DNA of 40,310 nt from Candidatus Planktophila sp. Lineage in GTDB: Bacteria > Actinomycetota > Actinomycetes > Nanopelagicales > Nanopelagicaceae. A program made the translations under genes and the position numbers. Numbering within the stretch: position 1 is the first letter of the stretch; every line of letters begins with the position of its first letter. The notes beneath the pieces were generated by a model. The model was not told the origin of the DNA. It worked only from the letters and a program-made list of their open reading frames with translations, and made no database searches. The stretch covers positions 1 through 40,310 of the forward strand of contig SHVG01000005.1 of assembly GCA_009691145.1 (NCBI GenBank), written 5' to 3'. Positions 32,089 to 40,310 of the stretch are shown here, one piece after another.

Positions 32089-33272
32089 TGAAGAGTTTAA
32101 CTGCAAATAAGGAGCTTAATTATTTAAAGTCTCTGTTTTTCCTCTTTGGTTTTCTTATCATGTCATGGTTGCCAAGATTCCCAGAGGTCAAAGCAAACTT
32201 AGGGCTATCTAATGGTGAGTTTGGATCATTGATCAGCACATCTGCGGCGGGCGCACTTATTGCACTCTTTACTGTGGGACATCTGGTGCACAACTATGGC
32301 GCAAAGTTGGTCATGCGTATCGCCGCAGTTTCTATGGCAATAACTCTTATTCTCTTAACAAGCACACACTCGACATTAGTTTTCCTTATAAGCAATATTC
32401 TTCAAGCCGCTGCAATATCGGGTTTTCATGTCTCCATTAACGCCCAGGGCTTTAGCTTTCAGGATCGCAATAAACGCCATGTAATAACACTTCTCAGCGG
32501 CTTCTGGAGTAGCGGAGCACTTGCCACCGCCGTTGTATCGGGATTGCTCGTTGATAGAGTCTCCTTAGCCACCCACGTATTCATTTTGACGTTGATTGTC
32601 TTGGTAGTAATGCTCGTAGTGATTTCGGCGATAGGGGAAAACTTAGTTAAACCAAATCAGGACTCTGTCACTGATTACAAGATCAGCGATTTATTTAAGG
32701 GTTTTCGAATCGATGGAATGGTCTCAAGTGCTTTGTTCTGTGCACTCTTTCTTGAGTTCAGTGTCTGGGACTGGGCCGCTATCTTCGTTAAGGAAGACAT
32801 TGGCATCAAGGGCGGACTACATACGCTCCCCTATATTCTCTTCACTTTTGCGATGATCACAGGCCGTTTGAGCGTTCACCGTCTGTTTAATAGGTATTCG
32901 ATAGAGTTTTTAGTAAAGGCCGCTTCGCTAATCTCTGGAGTTTCGTTTTTAGTTGGGATCATTGCAACTAGGTTTATCGGTATCGAACATAAAATGCTTT
33001 CATTAGTAATACTGAGCATAAGTTTTACCACTGCCGGCCTAGGTTCGTCATTTCTCGCACCTACTATTATGAACGTCGCAAATGCTCGATCTAAGTCGCC
33101 TTCTAGTGTTGTAATTGGTCAGATTGGAGTGATTAACAATATTGTGGTCTTTGTTATGCGTTTAGTAATAGCCTGGACCGCACAAGCATTTTCTCTCTCG
33201 ATCGCCTTGATGATTCCAGCGTTATTGCTATTTACCATCCCGTACTTTTCAAAGATATTTAAGCGCGCTTAA
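32085..33272 (+). CDS. MFS transporter (YbjJ-like)
   Basis: 395 aa, about 12 TM; LIMSWLPRFPEVKANLGLSNGEFGSLISTSAAGAL; start overlaps the previous stop. Confidence 0.85.
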   Translation: MMKSLTANKELNYLKSLFFLFGFLIMSWLPRFPEVKANLGLSNGEFGSLISTSAAGALIALFTVGHLVHNYGAKLVMRIAAVSMAITLILLTSTHSTLVFLISNILQAAAISGFHVSINAQGFSFQDRNKRHVITLLSGFWSSGALATAVVSGLLVDRVSLATHVFILTLIVLVVMLVVISAIGENLVKPNQDSVTDYKISDLFKGFRIDGMVSSALFCALFLEFSVWDWAAIFVKEDIGIKGGLHTLPYILFTFAMITGRLSVHRLFNRYSIEFLVKAASLISGVSFLVGIIATRFIGIEHKMLSLVILSISFTTAGLGSSFLAPTIMNVANARSKSPSSVVIGQIGVINNIVVFVMRLVIAWTAQAFSLSIALMIPALLLFTIPYFSKIFKRA

Positions 33273-33431
33273 ACCAGAGCGTCGCAAGTGGCGGTAGCGC
33301 AATCTGCGCGATCAAGTGGGCACCATCGTTGAGGGTTATTGCCAAATGCGCCATCATCGGTATTGAAAACTTCGTTCCACATACCTGTGGTTGGAAATGG
33401 AAGTTGATATCGCTAATTGCAACTCTTGAGA
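33259..33431 (-). pseudogene. glgB: C-terminal relic of a glycogen branching enzyme-like (GlgB/GH13) gene
   Basis: Minus-strand frames read RYQLPFPTTGMWNEVFNTDDGAFGNN and, shifted by one base, TLNDGAHLIAQIALPPLATLWFKRA*. Together these resemble the GlgB C-terminus (GKWREILNTD...LTLPPLATIWL). Confidence 0.7.
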
Positions 33432-36152
33432 TCAACCAGAGCCTTCCGTATTGCCAGCATCTGCTGCCGATATGTCATCAATACGGTACTTCTCCATTGC
33501 AGCTTTTACAACGCTGTGTTTTACCTGTCCAAGTTTTTCTAGCTCCTGCAAGGTTGCAACTGCGATGGATTCGGCATCGACCTTAAAGTGTCGACGAAGA
33601 GCCCCACGTGTATCTGAGAGTCCAAAGCCATCGGTACCAAGAGATACAAATGGGGCGCTAATCCATGGAGCGATCTGATCTTGCACTGCACGCATGTAAT
33701 CACTAACGGCGATGACTGGACCTTTGCACCCAACGAGCTTGTCAGCGATGTATGCAGAGTGCTTATCACGTGGATTCAAAAGGTTATGGCGATCGGCGGC
33801 AAGGCCATCGCGGCGAAGTTCGTTCCATGATGTAACCGACCAGACCGAGGCCTCAACGCCCCAATCCTCGTGCAGAAGTTTCTGTGCCTTCAACGCCCAG
33901 TTAACACCGACGCCAGAGGCCAAAATCTGGGCGCACTTCTTGCGTTGGTTCTTGGCAGGTGAGTACAGATAGATTCCCTTAAGCAGACCGGCAACATCTA
34001 AGTTTTCAGGTTCGGCCGGGTGAATATATGGCTCGTTATAGACAGTGATGTAGTAATAAATATTCTCACTATCTTCGCCATACATACGTCGTAAACCATC
34101 TTTAACAATGTGCCCGAGTTCGAATGCAAATGCTGGATCGTAAGCAACAACAGCTGGGTTGGTTGATGCCAATAGGTGTGAATGCCCATCTTCGTGCTGT
34201 AGACCTTCTCCGTTAAGCGTTGTGCGCCCAGCAGTTGCTCCAATAACAAAGCCACGCACTAGTTGATCGGCCGCGGCCCAGAAAGCATCTCCTGTGCGTT
34301 GGAAACCAAACATTGAGTAGAAGATATACATCGGAATCATTGGCTCGTCATGCGTTGAGTAGGAAGATCCCACTGCAGTAAATGAGGCAACTGATCCGGC
34401 TTCACTAATACCCTCATGCAAAATAACGCCCGATGTGGATTCCTTATAGGACAACATAAGCTCGCGATCAACGGCCTTGTATTGCTGACCGTTAGGGGAG
34501 TAGATCTTCAAAGTTGGAAAGAGTGAATCCATTCCAAATGTGCGTGCCTCGTCGGGGATGATGGGAACAATGCGCGAACCAAGTCCTGGATCTTTCACTA
34601 GATCTTTGAGCATGCGCACAAATGCCATAGTTGTTGCAATCTCTTGGGCACCTGAACCACGTTTGACTGATTCGTAGACAGAGTCATCTGGCTGAGGTAG
34701 TGGACGTGAAATTGAACGCCTGCGTGGAATCGAGCCACCCAAAGCTGCACGGCGCTCTGCCAAGTACTTAACCTCTTCTGAATCATCGGCTGGCTTGAAA
34801 TACGGTGGTAGATACTTATCTAATTTTTCATCCGGTATCTCTAAGTGCAATGTATCTCTAAAGCCCTTCAAATCTTCAAGGCTCATCTTCTTCATCTGGT
34901 GCGTTGAGTTACGCCCTTCGAAGGTAGAACCAAGAGTCCACCCCTTAATGGTTTTAGCTAAAATTACCGTTGGACGGCCGTTGTGCTGCACCGATGCGGT
35001 GTAGGCGGCAAATAACTTCTTATAGTCATGACCACCGCGCTTAAGGCTCCAGATTTTTTCATCGCTCCAGTCGGCGACCATTGCAGCAGTACGTGGATCA
35101 CGGCCGAAGAAGTTTTCACGGACATAGCCACCAGATTCAGCTTTAAATGTCTGGTAATCACCATCGAGGGTCTCGTTCATTATCTTTACGAGTGCGCCTT
35201 CACGATCTTGGGCGAGTAGTGGATCCCAATCACGGCTCCACACAACTTTAATAACGTTCCAGCCCGCGCCACCAAAGATTGCTTCGAGCTCTTGAATAAT
35301 CTTGCCATTACCGCGAACAGGGCCATCTAGGCGCTGTAAGTTACAGTTAACAACAAAGGTTAAGTTATCTAACTTTTCTCGCGTAGCAAGGCCAATTGCC
35401 CCGAGTGTGTCTACCTCATCGACCTCACCATCGCCTAAAAATGCCCAGACATGTTGATCATTAGTATTTTTAAATCCGCGATTGTGTAAGTAACGGTTAT
35501 GTCGCGCCTGATAAATCGCATTCAGCGGTCCGATTCCCATCGACACAGTTGGGAACTGCCAGAAATCTGGCATCAAACGTGGATGTGGATACGACGATAA
35601 AGAGCCAGATGGATGTGAGAGCTCTTGTCTAAAACCATCTAATTGATCTTGGCTCAAACGTCCTTCAAGAAAGGCGCGCGCATACATTCCGGGGCTTGCA
35701 TGTCCCTGGAAAAATATCTGATCTCCGCCACCTGGATGATCCTGTCCACGGAAAAAGTGATTAAAGCCAACTTCATAAAGGGCCGCCGATGAGGCATATG
35801 TTGAGATATGTCCACCCACACCAACACCAGGGCGCTGAGCACGGTGTACCAATATTGCGGCGTTCCATCTATTTATTGCACGGATTCGTCGTTCAATATT
35901 TTCATCTCCCGGGAATGCAGGTTCATTTTCAGGGGGAATCGTGTTGATGTAATCAGTTGTACGAAGTGCAGAAAGCCCGATGTTCTTCTCGTGTGCCCGC
36001 TTTAAAAGGCTGAGCATTAAATAGCGTGCTCGCACAGGACCAGCATGGGCAAGGGCGGCATCAAAGGATGCCTGCCACTCTGCCGTTTCAGATGGATCGG
36101 TATCTACCAACTGATCGATGATCTGATCGGGCGCTTCGAAGTTTTCGCTCAT
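33432..36152 (-). CDS. aceE: pyruvate dehydrogenase E1 component (homodimeric)
   Basis: 906 aa; [73 protein letters not shown]. Confidence 0.97.
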   Translation of the reverse strand: MSENFEAPDQIIDQLVDTDPSETAEWQASFDAALAHAGPVRARYLMLSLLKRAHEKNIGLSALRTTDYINTIPPENEPAFPGDENIERRIRAINRWNAAILVHRAQRPGVGVGGHISTYASSAALYEVGFNHFFRGQDHPGGGDQIFFQGHASPGMYARAFLEGRLSQDQLDGFRQELSHPSGSLSSYPHPRLMPDFWQFPTVSMGIGPLNAIYQARHNRYLHNRGFKNTNDQHVWAFLGDGEVDEVDTLGAIGLATREKLDNLTFVVNCNLQRLDGPVRGNGKIIQELEAIFGGAGWNVIKVVWSRDWDPLLAQDREGALVKIMNETLDGDYQTFKAESGGYVRENFFGRDPRTAAMVADWSDEKIWSLKRGGHDYKKLFAAYTASVQHNGRPTVILAKTIKGWTLGSTFEGRNSTHQMKKMSLEDLKGFRDTLHLEIPDEKLDKYLPPYFKPADDSEEVKYLAERRAALGGSIPRRRSISRPLPQPDDSVYESVKRGSGAQEIATTMAFVRMLKDLVKDPGLGSRIVPIIPDEARTFGMDSLFPTLKIYSPNGQQYKAVDRELMLSYKESTSGVILHEGISEAGSVASFTAVGSSYSTHDEPMIPMYIFYSMFGFQRTGDAFWAAADQLVRGFVIGATAGRTTLNGEGLQHEDGHSHLLASTNPAVVAYDPAFAFELGHIVKDGLRRMYGEDSENIYYYITVYNEPYIHPAEPENLDVAGLLKGIYLYSPAKNQRKKCAQILASGVGVNWALKAQKLLHEDWGVEASVWSVTSWNELRRDGLAADRHNLLNPRDKHSAYIADKLVGCKGPVIAVSDYMRAVQDQIAPWISAPFVSLGTDGFGLSDTRGALRRHFKVDAESIAVATLQELEKLGQVKHSVVKAAMEKYRIDDISAADAGNTEGSG

Positions 36153-36248
36153 GGCCCCTATTCTCCCTTGAACTGACCAGTAAGTCGAAATCGAAATCGA
36201 GGCCCAAAACCACTTGCATATCCCCCTCAGATTCGGTGAACTTAGCCC

Positions 36249-36641
36249 GTGCCAGCCAGAATGGGGATACAGAAAGGCGACTTGATTTTAGAGGTCGGCC
36301 TTGGCGATGACTGTGATTTCACAGTGCGAGATTTGATTTCAGAGATCACCGGAATAGAGTTTTTAGATGGCCAGACACACGACGTTGTCGATGCAGTCAT
36401 TATCTGGTGGCGCGATGGCGATGGCGACTTAGTCGATGAGTTAATGGATTCACTTACATATTTATCGGCCAGTGGCGCGATCTGGGTTCTTACCCCAAAA
36501 GTAAATCGCGATGGTCACGTCGAGCCAAGTGATATTCAAGATGCTGCACCCATAGCCGGTTTGAGCCAAACATCAACGCTATCGATAGCACCAGATTGGA
36601 CGGCAACACGTTTAGTCGCGCGCAAAGCTGGCAAGCGGTAG
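36249..36641 (+). CDS. DUF3052 family protein
   Basis: [20 protein letters not shown]...[69 protein letters not shown] 36249 or ATG 36261 start. Confidence 0.85.
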   Translation: MPARMGIQKGDLILEVGLGDDCDFTVRDLISEITGIEFLDGQTHDVVDAVIIWWRDGDGDLVDELMDSLTYLSASGAIWVLTPKVNRDGHVEPSDIQDAAPIAGLSQTSTLSIAPDWTATRLVARKAGKR

Positions 36642-36651
36642 ATTTCGCGCT

Positions 36652-37110
36652 ATGACACTAACTATCGGCCAAGCCGCTCCGGACTTTGAAGTCAGCAATC
36701 AGCACGGTGAGAAAACTTCACTAACATCATTTAAAGGCGAAAAAAATGTGGTGCTCATGTTTTATCCCTTTGCTTTTTCAGGCACGTGCACAGGCGAACT
36801 CTGCGCATTGCGCGATGATCTTTCAGAATTTCAAAACGATAACGTGCAACTACTAGCCATCTCATGCGATCCAATGTATGCACAGCGCGCATTTGCCGAG
36901 AAAGAAAAGTACACGTTCCCAGTTCTGAGCGACTTCTGGCCACATGGCGCAGTCGCTAAGGCTTACGGTGTATTAGATGATGCACGGGGATGTGCAACAC
37001 GTGGAAGCTTTGTTATAGATAAGGCTGGCATTCTGCGCTGGCAGGTCATCAATGGTCTGGGTGATGCGCGCAACATCGGTGACTATAAGGCGGCAATCGC
37101 TGCGCTATAA
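36652..37110 (+). CDS. peroxiredoxin (AhpE/Bcp family)
   Basis: PDFEVSNQHGEKTSLTSFKGEKNVVLMFYPFAFSGTCTGELCALRDDL. Confidence 0.93.
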   Translation: MTLTIGQAAPDFEVSNQHGEKTSLTSFKGEKNVVLMFYPFAFSGTCTGELCALRDDLSEFQNDNVQLLAISCDPMYAQRAFAEKEKYTFPVLSDFWPHGAVAKAYGVLDDARGCATRGSFVIDKAGILRWQVINGLGDARNIGDYKAAIAAL

Positions 37111-37116
37111 GGCGAT

Positions 37117-37146
37117 TTACCTTTTCTTACTCACCTGAAGTAAGAT
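37117..37146 (+). promoter_or_regulatory. putative sigma70-type promoter of the tRNA-Val gene
   Basis: TTACCT (37117-37122), 18-bp spacer, TAAGAT (37141-37146). Confidence 0.5.
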
Positions 37147-37171
37147 TCCCCAGTACTCGTTAAGAGTGCGC

Positions 37172-37243
37172 GGGTGCTTAGCTCAGTGGTAGAGCGTCTC
37201 GTTTACACCGAGAATGTCGGGGGTTCGAAACCCTCAGCGCCCA
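37172..37243 (+). tRNA. tRNA-Val (anticodon UAC)
   Basis: GGGTGCT/AGCGCCC acceptor, D-arm GCTC..GAGC, anticodon arm TCTCG-TTTACAC-CGAGA with TAC, T-arm GGGGG-TTCGAAA-CCCTC, discriminator A; CCA not encoded. Confidence 0.96.
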
Positions 37244-37266
37244 CAAGAAGTGCGAAGGAGTTGATC

Positions 37267-37995
37267 ATGAAGGCAAGTCCAAGTGATCAGCGACAGATTC
37301 TAGATGTCGCAGCTTTCGACCAGAGAACAACTGCCCTTAACCACAAAGCCCAGGTCCTTGCCGAGCACGCCCTACTTGTCAGTCTTACAACCAAGTCAGA
37401 CAACTCCCGCGATCTTCGCATCGGTGCGCAGACCGAATTCAGCGACGTTAAGCGCGAACTTTTGCGCGCCGAGGCCGATGTCGAACAGATTGTTTCGCGC
37501 ATTTCCCGCGATGAGGCACGCTTAAATGGCGGCTCTGCATCTCCTAAAGAGTTAGAGCAGTTGCAACACGAGGTTGGAACATTAGGAGCTCGCCGTGCAG
37601 AGCTTGAAGAAGTTGAGCTCGAAGTCATGATGCGAATCGATGAGATTAATACGCGCATTACAGATTTGAGTGCGCAAGAGGCGGCATATGCTGGCGAAAT
37701 CGCCGACCTTGAGATTCGCAAAGAAAATGCGCTCGCTGCCTTTAATACCGAGCTCAAGGCAATTGCTAAAGAGCGCAGCGAAACCCTTGCCTTTCTCGCA
37801 CCTGATTTCATCGCACTCTATGAAAAAATCCGTGCATCAAATAACGGCACTGGGGCAGCTGCACTCATCGCTGGCAGTTGTAATGGCTGCCATCTCTCAA
37901 TTAACGCCGTCGAGCTCAAGCGCATCGCAGATTTAGTCGATGACGAGGTTATTCGCTGTGAAGAGTGTCGCTGCATTCTGGTGCGCGGAGTTTAA
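37267..37995 (+). CDS. coiled-coil C4 zinc-ribbon protein (CT398/CdsZ-like)
   Basis: Long charged helices, then CNGCHLSINAVELKRIADLVDDEVIRCEECRCILVR. ATG 37267 with GAAGGAG; the ORF call from 37174 runs through the tRNA and is wrong. Confidence 0.88.
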   Translation: MKASPSDQRQILDVAAFDQRTTALNHKAQVLAEHALLVSLTTKSDNSRDLRIGAQTEFSDVKRELLRAEADVEQIVSRISRDEARLNGGSASPKELEQLQHEVGTLGARRAELEEVELEVMMRIDEINTRITDLSAQEAAYAGEIADLEIRKENALAAFNTELKAIAKERSETLAFLAPDFIALYEKIRASNNGTGAAALIAGSCNGCHLSINAVELKRIADLVDDEVIRCEECRCILVRGV

Positions 37996-37999
37996 GCAG

Positions 38000-39085
38000 A
38001 TGGCCCGTCACTTTCTCTTAACTGCCGATGGTGGCTCTCGTGGTAATCCAGGACCTGCAGGTTATGGATCGGTTATTACCGAAAATGGCTCGATTATCGC
38101 CGAGCTCTACGACTTTATCGGGATAGCAACTAATAACGTCGCTGAATACAGCGGTCTCATCGCTGGTTTAACTGCGATTAATGCAATCGATCCTGCAGCT
38201 ACCATCGATGTAAAGATGGATAGCAAATTAGTTGTCGAACAGATGTCGGGCCGTTGGCAGATTAAGCATGCAGATATGCGATCTCTTGCCCAAGATGCTC
38301 GAGCGGCGCACACTCCCACCCTTGTCACATACACCTGGATCCCACGCGATGAAAACTCACATGCCGATCGCCTAGCCAATAAGGCCCTTGATCAAGAGGC
38401 TGGTGGGGCAGAGATAGTTTCAATCCAAAAGAATTATTTTATGGAGCGCTTATTGAGTAAAGAAGTTGCTACAACGGTATTTCTTATCCGCCATGGCGAG
38501 ACACCATTGACACCACTGAAGAAGTTTTCAGGTGTTGGCCCGCCCAACCCCGAGATGACTGAGCAGGGATTAGTCCAGGCCGAGCTCGTTGCTAAGGCCG
38601 TTGCCGATTTAGATCCCGAAGTAATTATCTCATCCCCCCTTAATCGCACGAAGCAGACTGCCGATGCGATCTCTCGGGCAACAGGGCTGCCCGTTAACTA
38701 CGACGATGCCTGGCTTGAATGTTCATTTGGAATCTGGGATGGAATGTCGATCGATGAAGTAAAGGAAAAGTATCCAGCTGATTACCACGCATGGCTCTGC
38801 TCAACTGGCTTTGCCCCACCCGAAGGGGAGTCCTACGATGCTGTTGCAGTGCGCATCGATGAGGCCCTTGAGGCGATAGTTGCAATGTATCCGGGGCAGC
38901 GCGTCGCAGTTGTCAGCCACAATGGAACGATTAAGACTGCAGCAAAGTTAGTCATCGGGGCACCTTCTGATTCAATCTTTCACATCGATGTTTCACCGTG
39001 CTCAATAACTACGCTATCAATCTGGCCAAGTGATGGCCTGCGCGCATTACGTAGTCTTAACGAACAGGCCCATTTACGCAGTTAA
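38000..39085 (+). CDS. bifunctional RNase H / acid phosphatase (histidine phosphatase domain)
   Basis: TADGGSRGNPGPAGYGSVI RNase HI-like and FLIRHGETPLTPLKKFSG phosphatase domain. Start 38000 (MARHFLL). Confidence 0.93.
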   Translation: MARHFLLTADGGSRGNPGPAGYGSVITENGSIIAELYDFIGIATNNVAEYSGLIAGLTAINAIDPAATIDVKMDSKLVVEQMSGRWQIKHADMRSLAQDARAAHTPTLVTYTWIPRDENSHADRLANKALDQEAGGAEIVSIQKNYFMERLLSKEVATTVFLIRHGETPLTPLKKFSGVGPPNPEMTEQGLVQAELVAKAVADLDPEVIISSPLNRTKQTADAISRATGLPVNYDDAWLECSFGIWDGMSIDEVKEKYPADYHAWLCSTGFAPPEGESYDAVAVRIDEALEAIVAMYPGQRVAVVSHNGTIKTAAKLVIGAPSDSIFHIDVSPCSITTLSIWPSDGLRALRSLNEQAHLRS

Positions 39086-39656
39086 GCCAGACCTTTGCCA
39101 TTTCTTGATGGCCAAAAATGGTGGGATGAATTCCATCCTCTGCGATCTTAGACACTGAAACTATTTTGCCCATGTCGTGTAGATACGCATCAAAGGGAAC
39201 GAGGATTGCATCAAAGACCCTGGCCATTTGATGAACAAGCGCGATTTTAGGATTTAGATCTTCGCGCCACGTGTTCATCTCCTCTTCGACGGGAAGTAGA
39301 AATGGTTCGCACAGAACAAATTGTGGATTGCATGTCTTCTTTGTAAGCATCAGTAAACGATGGTAGCGATCGCTAAAATCTTCGATGGTGGTAATGTCAT
39401 TGTCGTCGTATCGACGCCAGGTATCGTTAATTCCGATGGCGATGGATACAAGCGTTGGTTTGTGGTCTAAGACATCGGCCTGCCACCGCTTTTCTAGATC
39501 TATTAGGCGGTGACCACTTGTACCAACATTAATTATCTCACCCGCCAGTTTTCCAGATTGAGCTATGTTGCGTACGTATCCATTACCAAACGGTGGCTCA
39601 ATATCTCTGCCACAGTCTGTGACGCTGTCACCGATAAACACATTGATTGCAGACAT
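39057..39656 (-). CDS. SGNH/GDSL hydrolase
   Basis: NVFIGDSVTDCGRD, VSIAIGINDTWRR, GIHPTIFGHQEMA blocks I, III and V. Confidence 0.88.
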   Translation of the reverse strand: MSAINVFIGDSVTDCGRDIEPPFGNGYVRNIAQSGKLAGEIINVGTSGHRLIDLEKRWQADVLDHKPTLVSIAIGINDTWRRYDDNDITTIEDFSDRYHRLLMLTKKTCNPQFVLCEPFLLPVEEEMNTWREDLNPKIALVHQMARVFDAILVPFDAYLHDMGKIVSVSKIAEDGIHPTIFGHQEMAKVWLNCVNGPVR

Positions 39657-39658
39657 TG

Positions 39659-39736
39659 TTAACTCATTAGCTCTGCCATGAGTTCATTAATCGGTCCTTC
39701 TATCTGATCACCAAATAAGTTTTTGCGATATGACAT
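39659..39736 (-). CDS. putative 25-aa small ORF upstream of SGNH hydrolase
   Basis: ATG 39736, MSYRKNLFGDQIEGPINELMAELMS*, stop 2 nt before the SGNH ATG; perfect TATAAT (39743-39748 on minus) 6 nt before the ATG. Confidence 0.45.
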   Translation of the reverse strand: MSYRKNLFGDQIEGPINELMAELMS

Positions 39737-39742
39737 CGACGA

Positions 39743-39748
39743 ATTATA
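39743..39748 (-). promoter_or_regulatory. consensus -10 element TATAAT, leaderless spacing
   Basis: Minus strand TATAAT-TCGTCG-ATG; lies inside an inverted repeat CGAATT...AATTCG (39740-39760). Confidence 0.55.
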
Positions 39749-39833
39749 TCGAAAAATTCGCACTACCGACATTAATTCCGAATATCAAGAGCTAGGCCCG
39801 GCATGGAGCCTGACCCGCCTTAATAATTGAGAG

Positions 39834-40310
39834 TTAAGCGAGCTTGCCCTTAACCTCTACGAAGTTAACTCCGGCATTTGATAGAGATACAGAGAACTCA
39901 TCACCAGCTTTTCCTGGGCAGGATAATCCCCAACCAAATGAGACGCTGGCTCCAACTGCAAGTGGATCAGTTGGTGCACCGGCCATTGCGTTATCGCCAT
40001 CGAAGATATCCACGCACTCGCCAGCGGCAGTGCCTCCCTTAACAATCAATGTTGCAAGATCTAAGGCAGCCGCTGAGTTATTAGCGATAGTTACGGTGAA
40101 TTTTTCATTGAGCTGGCCTGGTAGAAAGCCCGATGCGAACTTTCCAGGATTAAAGTGAGATGGAGATGAGAGCGTGTAACTAACCTTCTCTGGCGTAACA
40201 ACCGGGGCATCAAATCCACCAGTTGCTTGAGGCGCAGTCTCAACGGCCTCAGTCAGAGCCTTGCCCTCTTCGGTAGTTGTTCCTGCTGAGTCGGCTTTGC
40301 CACCACAGGC
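39834..40310 (-). CDS. lipoprotein with DUF4352-like extracellular domain (partial, 5' end outside window)
   Basis: Minus frame is open to the window edge: ACGGKADSAGTTTEEGKALTEAVETAPQ...FNPGKFASGFLPGQLNEKFTVTIANNSAAALDLATLIVKGG...VKGKLA*. Begins at a lipobox-like (A)C-G-G. Confidence 0.75.
   Translation of the reverse strand, partial: ACGGKADSAGTTTEEGKALTEAVETAPQATGGFDAPVVTPEKVSYTLSSPSHFNPGKFASGFLPGQLNEKFTVTIANNSAAALDLATLIVKGGTAAGECVDIFDGDNAMAGAPTDPLAVGASVSFGWGLSCPGKAGDEFSVSLSNAGVNFVEVKGKLA

Noticed and set aside
32085-33272. MFS transporter as a mobile-element insertion
   Set aside because: No flanking repeats, integrase or transposase; its start is coupled to the preceding gene, so an acquired origin is only speculation.
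37174-37266. ORF-caller extension of the zinc-ribbon CDS through the tRNA
   Set aside because: It translates the tRNA-Val sequence; the real start is ATG 37267 with an RBS.
37287-37811. 174-aa antisense ORF opposite the zinc-ribbon gene
   Set aside because: Ser/Arg-rich shadow ORF produced by codon bias of the sense coiled-coil gene; no promoter, RBS or family resemblance.
39770-39833. Possible terminator or small RNA after the lipoprotein gene (GGCGGGTCAGGCTCCATGCCGGGCC)
   Set aside because: Only weak 3-4 bp complementarity and no T-tract; cannot be supported by eye.

Overview
The window looks like a dense, streamlined, moderate-GC actinobacterial chromosome segment. Gene content and order, together with protein style, suggest the freshwater acI / Nanopelagicales type; that taxonomic placement is inference. 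Left to right it carries: a 3'-truncated xylose isomerase remnant; argS-lysA-hom-thrC-thrB; rho, rpmE, prfA, prmC, a Sua5/YrdC-like gene, glyA and a WecA/MraY-type transferase; a full F-type ATP synthase operon (two small membrane proteins plus atpBEFHAGDC); glpX and murA on the minus strand; a PduO-type cobalamin adenosyltransferase; an ABC exporter operon with a coupled secreted protein; an aldehyde dehydrogenase; an alpha/beta hydrolase; an AI-2E transporter; a DUF4032 protein; a thioredoxin/TPR protein; an MFS permease; aceE; a DUF3052 protein; a peroxiredoxin; tRNA-Val(UAC); a zinc-ribbon coiled-coil protein; an RNase H/phosphatase fusion; an SGNH hydrolase; and a partial lipoprotein. I saw no CRISPR array, prophage, transposase or defence island. 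The observations most worth a second look are: (i) a Sua5/YrdC homologue at the conserved prmC-glyA locus that has lost its hallmark catalytic motifs; (ii) an ATP synthase epsilon subunit lacking the C-terminal helical regulatory domain; (iii) a frameshifted glgB-type C-terminal relic between aceE and the MFS gene, ending in a 16-bp palindrome shared by both strands' stop codons; (iv) the abruptly truncated xylA; (v) a pervasive leaderless-promoter architecture (TANNNT 6-7 nt before the start codon), including overlapping divergent promoters and an unannotated 25-aa leaderless small ORF; (vi) four TGGGC elements spaced 22-23 bp apart upstream of atpB.
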